The notes beneath the pieces were generated by a model. That model made no database searches. It was not told the DNA's origin and worked only from the letters and a program-made list of their open reading frames with translations. Below are positions 63,666 through 64,000 of a DNA stretch of 64,000 nucleotides, piece after piece (the first letter of the stretch is position 1; every line of letters begins with the position of its first letter). The translations under genes were made by a program, and so were the position numbers. Source of the stretch: Candidula unifasciata (taxonomy: Eukaryota; Mollusca; Gastropoda; Stylommatophora; Geomitridae); NCBI GenBank assembly GCA_905116865.2, contig CAJHNH020000505.1, positions 161,001 to 225,000 of the forward strand. The letters run 5' to 3'.

Positions 63666-64000
63666 TATTTACTAGAGGCTGACTAACCTTATATGCCTTG
63701 AGGGTTTTCTAAAGCTGTCGACGGTTGACCTTGTCGGGCGAGTTTTCTTGGCTCATGTATCCACGATATATTGGTATCATTTTCTATTGTTTTCTCCACT
63801 ACCTGTCGCAGTGTACAGATGGTATGGTGCAGCTTTTTTGTTTTCTCCTTGGAACTCCAGTGAGCTGATATTTGATAACTGGGTCTAATCTTTTTCCCAA
63901 CAATGTTACAAAAGATGCTTTCAGTGTGACCCAGCAATGAGATTCTTCTTATGCCCCTCTGCTTCTTTCTCTTTTGAACTTTATCACCGTCACGATGTAC
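63666..64000. other. Intergenic, nothing assigned
   Basis: A minus-strand open stretch (63689-63937) contains ISWIHEPRKLARQGQPSTA but shows no recognised motif. Confidence 0.35.

Overview
This is animal nuclear DNA: AT-rich, intron-rich and full of transposable elements. It has GT-AG introns, non-LTR retrotransposons, a Penelope-like element, several cut-and-paste DNA transposons, tRNA-derived SINEs and large minisatellites. I see no bacterial, organellar or viral genes. The mix fits a large invertebrate genome. A mollusc is my guess, from general impression only.

Gene (1..31689, minus strand). One protein-coding gene is convincing: a kinesin-13 motor protein (KIF2A-like microtubule depolymerase). 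I resolve eleven exons, from the initiator ATG at 31689 to exon 11 at 1107-1173, with consistent reading phase at every junction. They encode 389 residues: the N-terminal domain, the neck, and the first part of the motor domain with the KVD finger and the P-loop. The rest of the motor and the C-terminus lie beyond position 1. Introns range from about 0.7 kb to 13.6 kb and carry the transposons.

Intron content. The 13.6 kb intron 3 holds an EN-RT-RNase H LINE with two in-frame stops (17442-20708). A second, opposite-strand, 5'-truncated LINE is inserted in its RNase H region, with an 11-bp target duplication. A deletion derivative of a piggyBac-type element with TTAA ends (26528-27228) is in the same intron. 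Intron 4 carries a MULE-like element with long inverted repeats and a telomere-like core (11801-12523), a 257-bp MITE with an 8-bp target duplication, and a larger inverted-repeat element around it.

Distal half (32..64 kb). I find no host gene here. It contains decayed LINE 3' ends, a hAT fragment just upstream of the kinesin, a mariner fragment, a Penelope GIY-YIG fragment, a hAT-type element with a LINE fragment inside it (54481-55699), four tRNA-derived SINE families (named A-D here), two further dispersed repeats R1 and R2 (R3 lies mostly in the introns), and four tandem arrays: 25-bp unit (35.8-37.7 kb), about 54-bp diverged unit (40.5-41.3 kb), 20-bp unit (44.3-46.0 kb) and 33-bp unit (48.7-51.5 kb). 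Long ORFs inside the arrays are by-products of the repeats.

I did not identify a new functional system. The most informative observations are the nested insertions with target duplications and the apparent birth of a minisatellite inside a LINE.
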